From: a virus
IMG/VR virus record: IMGVR_UViG_3300037189_005055
Location: 1-31,325 of that record
Length of the DNA: 31,325 bases
Direction: 5' to 3' (one strand)
Part shown: one piece after another, positions 5,259 through 12,709 of the stretch
Position numbering within the stretch: the first letter of the stretch is position 1
How the letters are laid out: each line of letters starts with the position of its first letter
Made by a program: the position numbers and the translations under genes
The notes under the pieces: generated by a model
Database searches by the model: none
What the model saw: only the letters and a program-made list of their open reading frames with translations
Told to the model about the DNA's origin: nothing

Positions 5259-7069
5259 TATTTCTTGACATCGAAACCAATCTAGCACACACCACCATTT
5301 GGCTTGTTGTGACAAAGAAAGGCGATGAAGTAAAGACATGGCGTGAGAGGACAGGGCTGCAGCAATACCTAGATGAGAACAAGGTAGTTGCTCACAACGG
5401 CATTGACTTCGACTTCGATGTCCTTTCTAAGGTATGGCAGGTGTATGTGCCTGAGAATATGCAGGTGGATACGCTGGTGTTGTCTCGCCTGTACAACCCT
5501 GAGCTACCCCCGCCCGAGGAAGATCCTAAGGCAGGTAAACACTCTCTTCGTAGCTGGGGAATTCGCTTTGGCGAGCACAAGGGAGACTTTGACGCCTTTG
5601 ATGAAGGCTGGTCACAGGAGATGGAAGACTATTGCATCCAGGATGTGTTGCTGTTGGAGCGCCTGTATCAGCATCTCACGAAGGAGATGGAGAGCATGGG
5701 CTTCAGCGACACCAGCATTGAACTAGAGCACAAGGTGGCTCAGATATGCGGAAGGATGATGAACAATGGCTATCCGATCAATGTCCCTAAGGCTCAGACT
5801 CTTCTGGCTACACTGTCAGGTAAGATGGCTGACATTGAAAATAAGCTACAAGAAGTTTTTCCACCAACGATAGAAGAGACAAAGACTCCTCAGTATTGGG
5901 AAGTTGTCGATGACTCTTGGAAGGAATACAGAGCAGACACTAAAGGTGCTCTGCTGGAGGTGTTGAAACAGGTAGGTGTAGCTAAGCCGTCTAAGCTGAT
6001 ACAGGAAGCTATTCCTGGTCCTATGAAGGTGAAGGTTATTCCGTTCAATCCAGGAAGTCGTCAGCAGATTGCTGAGCGTCTGCAAGTGCTTGGTGTTGAG
6101 TTCACAGAGACGACAGAGAAAGGAGCCATCTCCATCAATGAAGACATCCTGTCTGACATTGACAAGCCTGAGGCTAAGCTACTCAATGAATATCTGATGT
6201 TGCAGAAGCGTGTGGCACAGGTGAGTAGTTGGTTGGAGAAGGAAACAAATGGCGTTGTCTACGGACGCATCATCACCTGTGGTGCTGTCACTGGCAGAGC
6301 CACGCATAACAGCCCCAATCTAGGACAAGTGCCTAATGTGTCTGCCCCATACGGTCCTGAGTGCAGAGAAGTGTGGTATCCAGGTAAGGGCCGGATGCAG
6401 GTTGGTGTTGACCTTAGCGGCATTGAGCTACGCTGCCTCGCTCACTATCTGAATGACGAAGGCTGGACCAATGAGTTGCTGAAGGGCGATGTGCATTGGA
6501 TGAATGCACAGAGCTTTGGGTTGGTGCCTAAGGGAACGGTGAAGGAAGACACCATTGAACATAAGCGTATTCGCAATGTGACGAAGACACTTACCTATGG
6601 AGTTTTATACGGAGCAGGAGCAGAAAAGGCAGGAACCATCGTTGGTGCCAGTAGCACCAAAGGAAAGAAGCTCATCGACAACTTCATCAACAACACACCA
6701 GGCCTTGCCCCGCTGAAGCAGAAGCTGTCTAAGTTTGTGAAGAAGGGTCATGTGCCTGGTTTGGACGGACGACGCATCCGCATCAGAAGCGACCATGCTG
6801 CGTTGAACACGTTGCTACAAGGGGCAGGTGCCATCATTGCTAAGCAATGGCTTGTAGAGGCTGATAGGCTGCTTCGTGAGCACAACATCGATGCTCGGCT
6901 GATGGCATGGGTACATGACGAAGTGCAGTATTCGGTGCTGCCTCAACAGGCTGAACAGGCAGCGAGGCTTATTGAGAAAGCTGCCAACATTGCTGGAGAG
7001 GTGTTACAATTTCGCTGCCCCGTTGACGCTGAAGGCAAAGTCGGGGCAAACTGGCGAGAATGTCATTGA
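5255..7069 (+). CDS. Family A DNA polymerase with 3'-5' exonuclease, T7-like, 604 aa
   Basis: Residues 1-140 are the proofreading exonuclease: Exo I FLDIETN (D5, E7), Exo II VVAHNGIDFDFDVL (45-57) and Exo III YCIQDV (Y126, D130). The polymerase domain has GRATHNSPNLGQVPN (348-361), motif A VGVDLSGIELR (D386), motif B RNVTKTLTYGVLYGAGAEKA (R440, K444, Y448) and motif C MAWVHDEVQ (H554, D555). There is no N-terminal 5' nuclease; that activity is encoded separately at 7760. Tyr448 aligns with T7 Tyr526, the residue known to permit dideoxynucleotide use. At 604 aa it is shorter than T7 polymerase (704), with no clear thioredoxin-binding insert. The start overlaps the upstream stop (ATGA). It would be the phage replicase. 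Confidence 0.96.
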   Translation: MIFLDIETNLAHTTIWLVVTKKGDEVKTWRERTGLQQYLDENKVVAHNGIDFDFDVLSKVWQVYVPENMQVDTLVLSRLYNPELPPPEEDPKAGKHSLRSWGIRFGEHKGDFDAFDEGWSQEMEDYCIQDVLLLERLYQHLTKEMESMGFSDTSIELEHKVAQICGRMMNNGYPINVPKAQTLLATLSGKMADIENKLQEVFPPTIEETKTPQYWEVVDDSWKEYRADTKGALLEVLKQVGVAKPSKLIQEAIPGPMKVKVIPFNPGSRQQIAERLQVLGVEFTETTEKGAISINEDILSDIDKPEAKLLNEYLMLQKRVAQVSSWLEKETNGVVYGRIITCGAVTGRATHNSPNLGQVPNVSAPYGPECREVWYPGKGRMQVGVDLSGIELRCLAHYLNDEGWTNELLKGDVHWMNAQSFGLVPKGTVKEDTIEHKRIRNVTKTLTYGVLYGAGAEKAGTIVGASSTKGKKLIDNFINNTPGLAPLKQKLSKFVKKGHVPGLDGRRIRIRSDHAALNTLLQGAGAIIAKQWLVEADRLLREHNIDARLMAWVHDEVQYSVLPQQAEQAARLIEKAANIAGEVLQFRCPVDAEGKVGANWRECH

Positions 7070-7115
7070 TGCTTGATCGGTTGCCTGTGATGTATCTACA
7101 GCACAGAAGGCTCGG

Positions 7116-7217
7116 ATGTCTGAGCGGCAGCAACGCTGGATTATCGTAACCAGCTACACGAAGCTACAGCGTGTTCAATTCTGTAGCACACTAGAGGAAA
7201 TGAAATGGAAGCAGTGA
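7116..7217 (+). CDS. Possible small ORF in the polymerase-SSB gap, 33 aa
   Basis: The 135 nt between polymerase and SSB hold an ORF starting ATG at 7116, preceded by AGAAGG at 7105-7110, whose TGA (7215-7217) lies 10 nt inside the SSB gene. The peptide begins MSERQQRWIIVTSYTKLQRV and is basic. The overlap with the next start resembles other junctions here, which is its main support. A second frame (ATG at 7071, 26 codons) is also open, so the region could equally be a non-coding leader for SSB. Confidence 0.3.
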   Translation: MSERQQRWIIVTSYTKLQRVQFCSTLEEMKWKQ

Positions 7218-7603
7218 AGCTCAAAGCCGTTGTTATGTGGTGCCAAAACAAAGAGCCTAACGAGATGTCGGGGAAGCATCAGATTGATCTGACCCAGCTT
7301 TCTGACGCCGCTGTTGAGGCGCTGGAGGCTATGAAGATTGATGTGAAGGAAAAGGAAGGCATGGGCAAGTACATCACTTGCAAGTCTGCGCGTCCCATCA
7401 AGGTGCTTGATATTGACGGTGACGAGATTCAAGAGAAGATCGGCAACGGCAGCAAAGCCAAGTGCATCGTGAGTAGCTACGAATGGAAGTACAAGAACAA
7501 GAAGGGTGTGTCTCCTTCGTTGCAGAAGATTGTCATCACTGACCTCGTTGAGTTTGGTGGTGGTGGCGGTGGCAGCAACATCAGCGACGACGAAGCTCTC
7601 TGA
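7205..7603 (+). CDS. ssb: Single-stranded DNA-binding protein, 132 aa
   Basis: ATG at 7205 follows AGAGGAAATG at 7192-7201. The body (residues 1-115) is beta-rich with alternating hydrophobic strands typical of an OB-fold (KAVVMWCQNK, GKYITCKSARPIKVLDIDGD, AKCIVSSYEWKYKNKKG, KIVITDLVEF). It ends in a six-glycine linker and an acidic tail (SNISDDEAL), the standard feature by which phage and bacterial SSBs recruit replication partners. It sits between polymerase and exonuclease genes. The assignment rests on architecture and context more than on a diagnostic motif; a T7 gp2.5-like role is inferred. Confidence 0.82.
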   Translation: MEAVKLKAVVMWCQNKEPNEMSGKHQIDLTQLSDAAVEALEAMKIDVKEKEGMGKYITCKSARPIKVLDIDGDEIQEKIGNGSKAKCIVSSYEWKYKNKKGVSPSLQKIVITDLVEFGGGGGGSNISDDEAL

Positions 7604-7776
7604 TGTTGTCCATCAAACTTACATCAGAAGCTGATGCCTCTGTTGTTGTTCAGGCCTTGCGTGTGATAGGCCAGCATCACCTTGCTGGCTATATCGTGCA
7701 GCAGGTGGAAGAACAACAGCGATATGTCATCGATGATGCAAAGCTGGTGAGGGAAGTTGATGAAGGCTCTGCTTGA
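7603..7776 (+). CDS. Small hypothetical protein, 57 aa
   Basis: The SSB stop and this start share a base (TGATG at 7601-7605), and the stop lies 17 nt inside the exonuclease gene. The protein begins MLSIKLTSEADASVVVQALR and has a helix-strand look with a Q/E-rich middle (IVQQVEEQQRYVIDDAK). No signal peptide, membrane segment or catalytic motif is seen. Tight tiling between two sure genes supports it. No specific ribosome site is visible, so coupling to SSB translation is likely. Confidence 0.6.
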   Translation: MLSIKLTSEADASVVVQALRVIGQHHLAGYIVQQVEEQQRYVIDDAKLVREVDEGSA

Positions 7777-8449
7777 TGGAGACGTCATGTGCTACAGGGC
7801 TGCATTCGCCTGTCAAGACGAAGCAGCTTCTGCAGCACAGCGAACAATAGACAGCATCGTAACAACGGCGCTGTTATCGTGCGATATAGACGATAGATGG
7901 TACGACACCTGGCAGATTTATTTGACAGGCTCTGCCAACTTCAGAAACACCCTAGCCAAGACAGCCGTCTATAAAGGCAACAGAACTCAGCCTAAGCCTA
8001 AGCATCTACCTGTGGTGAGAAAGCATCTGTTGAAGGAATGGAAGGCTGTGTTGTCCAAAGGAGAAGAAGCCGATGATGCCATTGCTATTGAAGCTACTAA
8101 GCAACAACACCAGTGCTGCATTGTCTCCATCGACAAAGACTTCATGCAAGTCCCATGCCATATCTTCAACTTCGTCAAGCGTGAGCACACATTCATTGAA
8201 CCCTTCGAAGGACTGAGAAACTTCTACAAGCAAATCCTCACTGGTGATGCTGTTGATAACATCATAGGCATACACGGCATTGGGCCTGTAAAGGCTGCTA
8301 AGCTGCTTAAAGAATGTGCAACAGAACGAGAGATGTACAATGTATGCGTAGAAGCCTTTCACGGGGCTGAAGAGCGTGTCATTGAGAATGGACAACTACT
8401 ATGGCTGAGACGACAGGAAAATCAAATATGGACACCCCCGTTGGAGTGA
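7760..8449 (+). CDS. 5'-3' exonuclease, FEN/T7 gp6 type, 229 aa
   Basis: The protein shows the acidic-site layout of flap/5' nucleases: LLDGDVM (D7, D9), YKGNR (71-75), EADDAIA (E103, D105, D106), SIDKDF (D125, D127) and TGDAVDNIIG (D163, D166). The last runs into the helix-hairpin IHGIGPVKAAKLL (171-183) that binds DNA. The family removes RNA primers and 5' flaps and, in T7-like phages, degrades host DNA and supports recombination. The ATG at 7760 is chosen over the TTG at 7757; GAGGGAAG at 7749-7756 is close upstream. The C-terminal codons overlap the next gene. Confidence 0.9.
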   Translation: MKALLDGDVMCYRAAFACQDEAASAAQRTIDSIVTTALLSCDIDDRWYDTWQIYLTGSANFRNTLAKTAVYKGNRTQPKPKHLPVVRKHLLKEWKAVLSKGEEADDAIAIEATKQQHQCCIVSIDKDFMQVPCHIFNFVKREHTFIEPFEGLRNFYKQILTGDAVDNIIGIHGIGPVKAAKLLKECATEREMYNVCVEAFHGAEERVIENGQLLWLRRQENQIWTPPLE

Positions 8450-8793
8450 AATACGACGACAACAAGCCTAAGTTTTCTCTCATCAAGCAAGATGCTTTGA
8501 TGGAGATGGTGGCTGTGTTGACATATGGGGCTAAGAAGTACAGCCCTGACAATTGGATGCATCTTGATAACGCTAGGCAGCGCTACTTCGATGCAGCCAA
8601 TCGTCATCTGTGGCAATGGTTTGGTGGTGAAGAACGAGATGAAGAGTCTGGTCTACATCATCTGGCTCATGCCATGTCTTCGTTGATGTTCGTTATCCAA
8701 ATGGATATAAACAAAGAAAAGGAAATGGATTCATGGAAGGCTACAGAAATGCCTTCTCTGTTTACCACACCTTCTGAGCCTCATGGCTGGTAG
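8428..8793 (+). CDS. dATP/dGTP diphosphohydrolase-family (DUF5664-like) protein, 121 aa
   Basis: The sequence has the features I know from the DUF5664 / dATP-dGTP diphosphohydrolase N-terminal family: KYDDNKPKFSLI, then AVLTYGAKKYSPDNW, then AANRHLWQWFGGEERDEESG followed by LHHLAHAMSSLMF. These are all-alpha, MazG-related enzymes that would hydrolyse purine dNTPs or NTPs, using the Glu/Asp of ERDEESG for Mg. The ATG at 8428 is preferred because AGGA (8416-8419) precedes it. An in-frame ATG at 8401 would add nine residues and deepen the overlap with the exonuclease. Members occur in many phages, including ones with modified purines, but no purZ is seen here. Confidence 0.8.
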   Translation: MDTPVGVKYDDNKPKFSLIKQDALMEMVAVLTYGAKKYSPDNWMHLDNARQRYFDAANRHLWQWFGGEERDEESGLHHLAHAMSSLMFVIQMDINKEKEMDSWKATEMPSLFTTPSEPHGW

Positions 8794-9154
8794 GAATGGA
8801 GGAGCCTGGACAGAAGCTAGGTTTCGTAGCTTTGTCATTAGCGCTCTACGCAGCGCTTCTAGACGCTGGCCTGTGAAATACCAGGTACTGAAGGAAGCCT
8901 GTGTAGGACGCTATGTCAACAAAGAAACAGGAAAGCTAGCACAGCATTATCAATGTGCTTTATGCCAGGAACAGTTCCCTGCTAAGCATGTGGCTGTTGA
9001 CCACATATCGCCAGTGGTGCATACTACAGAGGGGTTTGTTAGTTGGGATAGGTTTGTAGAACGGCTCTTCTGTGAGAAGGAAGGTCTACAAGTTTTGTGC
9101 AAGGTCTGTCATAAAGCAAAGACGGCAACAGAAAGAAAGGAAAGAAAGAAATGA
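8783..9154 (+). CDS. HNH-type nuclease, 123 aa
   Basis: A zinc-braced HNH pattern is clear: YQCALCQ (C58, C61), VAVDHISPVV (D73, H74) and VLCKVCHKAKT (C106, C109, H110). The basic N-terminus and K/E/R-rich tail (TATERKERKK) would contact DNA. Such small endonucleases in phage replication clusters are candidates for junction or branch resolution (the job of T7 endonuclease I or T4 endonuclease VII) or for host DNA breakdown; which one cannot be told from sequence. ATG at 8783 overlaps the upstream stop by 11 nt; the stop overlaps the next ATG (ATGA at 9151). Confidence 0.88.
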   Translation: MAGRNGGAWTEARFRSFVISALRSASRRWPVKYQVLKEACVGRYVNKETGKLAQHYQCALCQEQFPAKHVAVDHISPVVHTTEGFVSWDRFVERLFCEKEGLQVLCKVCHKAKTATERKERKK

Positions 9155-9405
9155 ATGACTTCAATCTGAAACTAGATTACGACACAGCCTACGGCTTCTT
9201 CAAGTCAATCCTCAAGCAGGATTACTTTCAACTCAAGCAAGAAGCAGAGAGCAACAGTTTTAACGACAAGCATCCTGAGGATCAGCTTGTGACATTGAAG
9301 ACGATGAAGGGTATGGAGACGCTGTTTCAATACTACTTCACTAGCCACGAAGCTGCTGACCTGATGGAAGGCTTCGATCCTGACAAGCGCTACACCCGTA
9401 CCTGA
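9151..9405 (+). CDS. Hypothetical protein, 84 aa
   Basis: ATG at 9151 overlaps the HNH gene stop, with AAAGGAAAG at 9136-9144 as ribosome site. The protein (MNDFNLKLDYDTAYGFFKSI...) is acidic, helical and aromatic-rich, with no membrane segment or known motif. The shape resembles small phage proteins of T4-like and T7-like viruses that sit between replication genes. Unknown function. Confidence 0.65.
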   Translation: MNDFNLKLDYDTAYGFFKSILKQDYFQLKQEAESNSFNDKHPEDQLVTLKTMKGMETLFQYYFTSHEAADLMEGFDPDKRYTRT

Positions 9406-9414
9406 GGAGCTAAG

Positions 9415-9603
9415 ATGCAAGTCATTGCAGTTGAAGAGCAAGAAGATGGTAGTGCTCTTGTCACCGTCGATCTCACTTTTGAAGAAGTGAAGCTCATTGT
9501 CAATGCAGCCGTCACAAAAGCATTGACTGAATTCCTTGAAACCATTGTGGAGCAGCATGATGACAACAAAGGCCAGACTAATCTGGGCAACACCGAATAT
9601 TGA
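9415..9603 (+). CDS. Hypothetical protein, 62 aa
   Basis: GAGGAG at 9404-9409 gives a good ribosome site for ATG at 9415. The N-terminal half has beta-strand character (MQVIAVEEQEDGSALVTVDL) and the second half is one helix (EEVKLIVNAAVTKALTEFLE). Its last 44 nt are shared with the start of thyX in another frame, so the two are probably coupled. No family recognised. Confidence 0.6.
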   Translation: MQVIAVEEQEDGSALVTVDLTFEEVKLIVNAAVTKALTEFLETIVEQHDDNKGQTNLGNTEY

Positions 9604-10219
9604 GAGTGTCATAGCCTATTGTGCAAGAGTTAGCAATCCTGCTAACCAGCACAATGACGAGACTGCCTCTAAGCTGTTGCGTTATTGCATGAAGCACAAC
9701 CATTGGTCTGTGTTTGAAATGGGGAACATCTGCATCGAGATTGAAACAACGAGGGACATTGCTAGGCAAATCTTGAGGCATCGCAGTTTCCAATTCCAGG
9801 AGTTTAGCCAGCGCTATGCTGTCGTTGGTGACCATGAAATTGGCGAGGCTAGGCTACAGGACACCAAGAACAGACAGAATAGTCTCGCCACCGAAGACAG
9901 GGAAATCCAACGTTGGTGGAAAGAACAACAACAGAAGACCTGGAAGCAGGCTAAGGAGTCGTATGAAGCGGCCTTGAACATGGGCATCGCAAAGGAAGTG
10001 GCTAGGAAGTTGTTGCCCGAAGGAATGACGATGTCGCGTATGTATGTAAACGGCACCGTCAGAAGCTGGCTTCATTACATCGCCATTCGATGTGACGACG
10101 CTACACAGAAGGAGCACAGGGAAGTGGCACAGCAATGTCGTACAATTGTTTCCCATCTTCTTCCTTCGTTGTTTGTAATGCCCGACGGGAGCTACTATGG
10201 CACTAATCACATACATTGA
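9560..10219 (+). CDS. thyX: Flavin-dependent thymidylate synthase ThyX, 219 aa
   Basis: The ThyX signature RHR-x7-S is present as RHRSFQFQEFS (R73, H74, R75, S83), followed by QRYA. The second conserved patch NGTVRSWLHYIAIR also fits. The enzyme methylates dUMP to dTMP using FAD, NADPH and methylene-THF, supplying thymidylate for phage DNA without the host ThyA/DHFR pair. Length is within the usual range. Tandem ATGs stand at 9557 and 9560; the second has better spacing from GGAG (9549-9552). The gene overlaps the previous ORF by 44 nt and the following one by 23 nt. Confidence 0.95.
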   Translation: MTTKARLIWATPNIESVIAYCARVSNPANQHNDETASKLLRYCMKHNHWSVFEMGNICIEIETTRDIARQILRHRSFQFQEFSQRYAVVGDHEIGEARLQDTKNRQNSLATEDREIQRWWKEQQQKTWKQAKESYEAALNMGIAKEVARKLLPEGMTMSRMYVNGTVRSWLHYIAIRCDDATQKEHREVAQQCRTIVSHLLPSLFVMPDGSYYGTNHIH

Positions 10220-10382
10220 TCCACCATCAGGATGGAAATATGGTTTCCCAAAGCCTATCCCTGACTTCACTACAGACCACCACAAATGGCTTGTTGAACA
10301 GGGGTATCCACAAAAGCTCATTGATGAACTCGGAGAACACTTCTATGTTCGCTACTGGAGAGAAGAAACTAAGTCTGAATGA
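10197..10382 (+). CDS. Small hypothetical protein, 61 aa
   Basis: GGGAG at 10187-10191 precedes ATG at 10197, inside the end of thyX. The protein begins MALITYIDPPSGWKYGFPKP and continues with aromatic and acidic residues to YWREETKSE. The short 'PPSGW.YGFPK' opening is one I associate with small phage proteins next to nucleotide-metabolism genes, but no role is known. It overlaps the MazG-like start by 38 nt. Confidence 0.65.
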   Translation: MALITYIDPPSGWKYGFPKPIPDFTTDHHKWLVEQGYPQKLIDELGEHFYVRYWREETKSE

Positions 10383-10704
10383 CTACCAAGAGAAGGCTTG
10401 GTCCTATGCTCTACCGTCAGCAAAGGATATTAGCTATCTTTTCTTAGGGCTCACTGGAGAAGTTGGAGAGTTGTGTAGCGCTCAGGCTAAATGGATTAGA
10501 GACAATCCTACAACAACTGACTATGAGTTGTGGGAAAAGAAGCAGGAGATGCTGAAGAAAGAACTAGGAGATATCCTGTGGTTTGTTGCTGGCATTGCTA
10601 GAAACTACTACTGGAACCTGGAAGACATTGCTCAGATGAACCTAAACAAGCTGGAGGACAGGAAGAATAGAAATGTAATCCAAGGAAGTGGTGACAACCG
10701 CTAA
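10345..10704 (+). CDS. MazG-like nucleotide pyrophosphohydrolase, 119 aa
   Basis: The protein has the MazG Mg-binding pattern: GLTGEVGELCSAQAKW (the E-x2-E pair) and LKKELGDILWFVAGIARN (the E-x2-D pair), in a small all-alpha protein beginning LNDYQEKAWSYALPS. Members hydrolyse NTPs or dNTPs to monophosphates. In phages they are thought to clean the pool or affect stringent-response signalling, which is not shown here. The start at 10345 is chosen for CGGAGA at 10331-10336 and gives nine residues before the conserved LNDYQEKA. No other in-frame start lies near. It is the last gene before a terminator. Confidence 0.85.
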   Translation: MFATGEKKLSLNDYQEKAWSYALPSAKDISYLFLGLTGEVGELCSAQAKWIRDNPTTTDYELWEKKQEMLKKELGDILWFVAGIARNYYWNLEDIAQMNLNKLEDRKNRNVIQGSGDNR

Positions 10705-10717
10705 AGCGTGATATAAC
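10691..10717 (+). promoter_or_regulatory. Possible sigma70-type promoter for the RNR gene
   Basis: GTGACA (10691-10696) and TATAAC (10712-10717) each match five of six consensus bases, but the spacer is only 15 nt against the usual 17. The site falls between mazG-like and the terminator hairpin at 10732, so a transcript from it would first meet that hairpin. Weak candidate from sequence inspection only. Confidence 0.2.
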
Positions 10718-10731
10718 CCTCGCCCCTTGTT

Positions 10732-10760
10732 AAGGCAGCTTCATTGCTGCCTTTGTTTTC
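10732..10760 (+). terminator. Intrinsic terminator between mazG-like and RNR genes
   Basis: A perfect 8-bp stem AAGGCAGC (10732-10739) / GCTGCCTT (10746-10753) with loop TTCATT is followed by a T-rich run TTTGTTTTC. It is a standard Rho-independent terminator and lies 14 nt before the RNR start, so it could also attenuate RNR expression. Confidence 0.85.
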
Positions 10761-10773
10761 TGTAAGGAAGAAT

Positions 10774-12669
10774 ATGACTCCGTATCAAACCTACATTGCA
10801 AAGAGCCGCTATGCTCGCTTTCTTGACGACAAAGGACGTCGTGAGCATTGGCATGAGAGCGTTAGGCGCTATTTCGATTTCATGCAAAAGCATCTGAAGA
10901 CCCAACACAACTACGACATTCCTGCTTCTCTTCGTGCAAAGCTGGAAACAGCAGTGGCTCATCGAGAAGTGTTGCCGTCTATGCGTTCTGTGATGACTGC
11001 TGGAGAAGCGCTGGAGCGCCAGAACGTTGCAGGCTACAACTGTTCGTATCTGCCCATTGACGACGCCAAAGCGTTCGATGAGGCTATGTACATCCTGCTG
11101 TGTGGCACTGGTGTTGGCTTTAGCGTGGAGCAACAATACGTCAACAAACTCCCTGAAGTGCCTGATCGTCTGTTCGACTCTAACACTGTTGTTGTTGTCA
11201 AAGACTCCAAGGAAGGCTGGGCTAAGGCGCTGCGTCAAATCATTGCCCTTCTTTATGCAGGCGAGATCCCAAAATGGGAGGTTTCTGCTGTTCGCCCAGC
11301 AGGAACACGGCTGAAGACGTTTGGTGGTCGAGCAAGCGGTCCTGAGCCCTTGGTAGACCTGTTCAAGTATGTCGTTGCCAAGTTCAAAGGCGCTGTAGGA
11401 CGTAAGCTGACAAGCCTGGAAGCCCATGACATCCTCTGCAAGATTGGTGAGGTTGTTGTTGTGGGTGGTGTGCGACGCAGCGCAATGATTTCGTTGTCCG
11501 ACCTCAGCGATGACCGCATGGCTCATGCCAAGGCAGGTAATTGGTGGGACGGTAATGGTCAACGTGCTCTGGCAAACAACAGCGCTGTGTACGCTAGTAA
11601 GCCTGATGTAGGCAAGTTCATGCGTGAATGGTGTTCCATCTATGACAGCCATTCTGGTGAACGAGGCATCTTCAGTCGCTATGCCAGCGAAAAGCAAGCA
11701 GCGAAGAATGGGAGGAGAGAACTCGGCTATGAATGGGGAACGAATCCTTGCTCGGAGATTATTCTCCGTCCTTATCAGTTTTGTAATCTTTCCACCATTG
11801 CTGTTCGTAGCACTGATACTGTGGAGCGATTGGCTGATAAGGTGGCTATGGCGACGATCCTTGGAACTTTTCAATCGACTATGACCAACTTCCCCTATCT
11901 GCGTAAGATTTGGCAAACCAACACAGAACAAGAGCGTCTGTTGGGTGTATCAATGACGGGTATCTTGGACAACGCTTTGTTGAACAATCCAGACAATCCT
12001 GAGTTGCCTGCTATTCTGGAGCGTCTGAAGGCTGTTGCTGTTGAGACTAACGCTAAGTATGCTGCTGACATTGGCATCAATGTCTCTGCTGCCATCACTT
12101 GCGTCAAGCCTGAAGGAACAGCTTCACAGCTTACTGGCACTGCCAGCGGCATCCATCCGCAGCATTCTCAGTATTACATCAGGCGTGTTCGTAGCGACAA
12201 CAAAGACCCGCTGACGACGTTCTTGAAGAACGCGGGCTTCCCTGCAGAGCCGTGTGTTATGAAGCCTGATAGCACCACTGTGTTTTCGTTTCCGATGTCT
12301 ACAGACGAAGGCGCTGTCTTGCGTGAACACATCGACGCATTGCAGCATCTGAAGCTGTGGCTGGCTTTCCAGCGCCATTGGTGTGAGCACAAGCCTTCAG
12401 TGACCATCTCGGTCAAGGAAGAGGAGTGGCCTGCTGTTGGTGCTTGGGTGTGGGAACACTTCGATGAAATCACTGGTGTTAGCTTCCTCCCTTATGATGG
12501 AGGCACCTATCGCCAGGCTCCTTATGAGGAGATTGACGCAGAGCAGTACAAGCAGATGGTTGCTTCAATGCCTGCTGATATTGATTGGGATGGTTTCATT
12601 GAAGTCACCGACAACGTCGAAGGTGTTCAGATGTTGTCCTGCACTGCTGGTGCCTGCGAGATCCGCTAA
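10774..12669 (+). CDS. Ribonucleotide reductase, class II (adenosylcobalamin-dependent), monomeric type, 631 aa
   Basis: The protein carries the class II monomer pattern: first redox Cys in VAGYNCSYLPID (C90), radical site NPCSEI (C326, E328), second redox Cys in YQFCNLS (C337), VKPEGTASQLTGTASGIHP (445-462), and a C-terminal swinging pair SCTAGACEIR (C623, C628, C-x4-C). The separated redox Cys residues, the C-x4-C tail and the lack of any radical-subunit gene nearby fit the cobalamin form. It would reduce ribonucleoside triphosphates to dNTPs using host or imported B12. At 631 aa it is shorter than the Lactobacillus enzyme (739 aa). ATG at 10774 follows GTAAGGAAG. It is the only gene in the arm flanked by terminators on both sides. 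Confidence 0.93.
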   Translation: MTPYQTYIAKSRYARFLDDKGRREHWHESVRRYFDFMQKHLKTQHNYDIPASLRAKLETAVAHREVLPSMRSVMTAGEALERQNVAGYNCSYLPIDDAKAFDEAMYILLCGTGVGFSVEQQYVNKLPEVPDRLFDSNTVVVVKDSKEGWAKALRQIIALLYAGEIPKWEVSAVRPAGTRLKTFGGRASGPEPLVDLFKYVVAKFKGAVGRKLTSLEAHDILCKIGEVVVVGGVRRSAMISLSDLSDDRMAHAKAGNWWDGNGQRALANNSAVYASKPDVGKFMREWCSIYDSHSGERGIFSRYASEKQAAKNGRRELGYEWGTNPCSEIILRPYQFCNLSTIAVRSTDTVERLADKVAMATILGTFQSTMTNFPYLRKIWQTNTEQERLLGVSMTGILDNALLNNPDNPELPAILERLKAVAVETNAKYAADIGINVSAAITCVKPEGTASQLTGTASGIHPQHSQYYIRRVRSDNKDPLTTFLKNAGFPAEPCVMKPDSTTVFSFPMSTDEGAVLREHIDALQHLKLWLAFQRHWCEHKPSVTISVKEEEWPAVGAWVWEHFDEITGVSFLPYDGGTYRQAPYEEIDAEQYKQMVASMPADIDWDGFIEVTDNVEGVQMLSCTAGACEIR

Positions 12670-12678
12670 TCTGTAACA

Positions 12679-12709
12679 AAAGAGGGCTACAATGCCCTCT
12701 TTCTTTCTT
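12679..12709 (+). terminator. Intrinsic terminator after the RNR gene
   Basis: A 9-bp stem AAAGAGGGC (12679-12687) / GCCCTCTTT (12694-12702) with loop TACAAT is followed by CTTTCTT. It begins 10 nt after the RNR stop and ends just before the ribosome site of the phoH-like gene. Confidence 0.88.

Noticed and set aside
5846-6085. A DnaJ-type insertion in the polymerase, as reported for HMO-2011
   Set aside because: The region between exonuclease and polymerase motifs has no CxxCxGxG zinc repeats; only an ordinary linker is seen.
7070-7204. Phage-type or T7-like promoter in the polymerase-SSB gap
   Set aside because: No TATA-like plus -35 pair and no repeated 20-nt word shared with other gaps (10705-10773, 12670-12721, 14448-14495, 28102-28146) was found by eye.
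10705-10773. Cobalamin riboswitch in front of the RNR gene
   Set aside because: Only 69 nt are available, most of it the terminator hairpin; a B12 riboswitch needs about 200 nt and a recognisable B12-box.
10741-11931. A 396-codon open frame on the minus strand opposite the RNR gene
   Set aside because: It lies wholly antisense to a clearly conserved enzyme, has no recognisable domain or plausible ribosome site, and its composition is that of a reverse-strand shadow.
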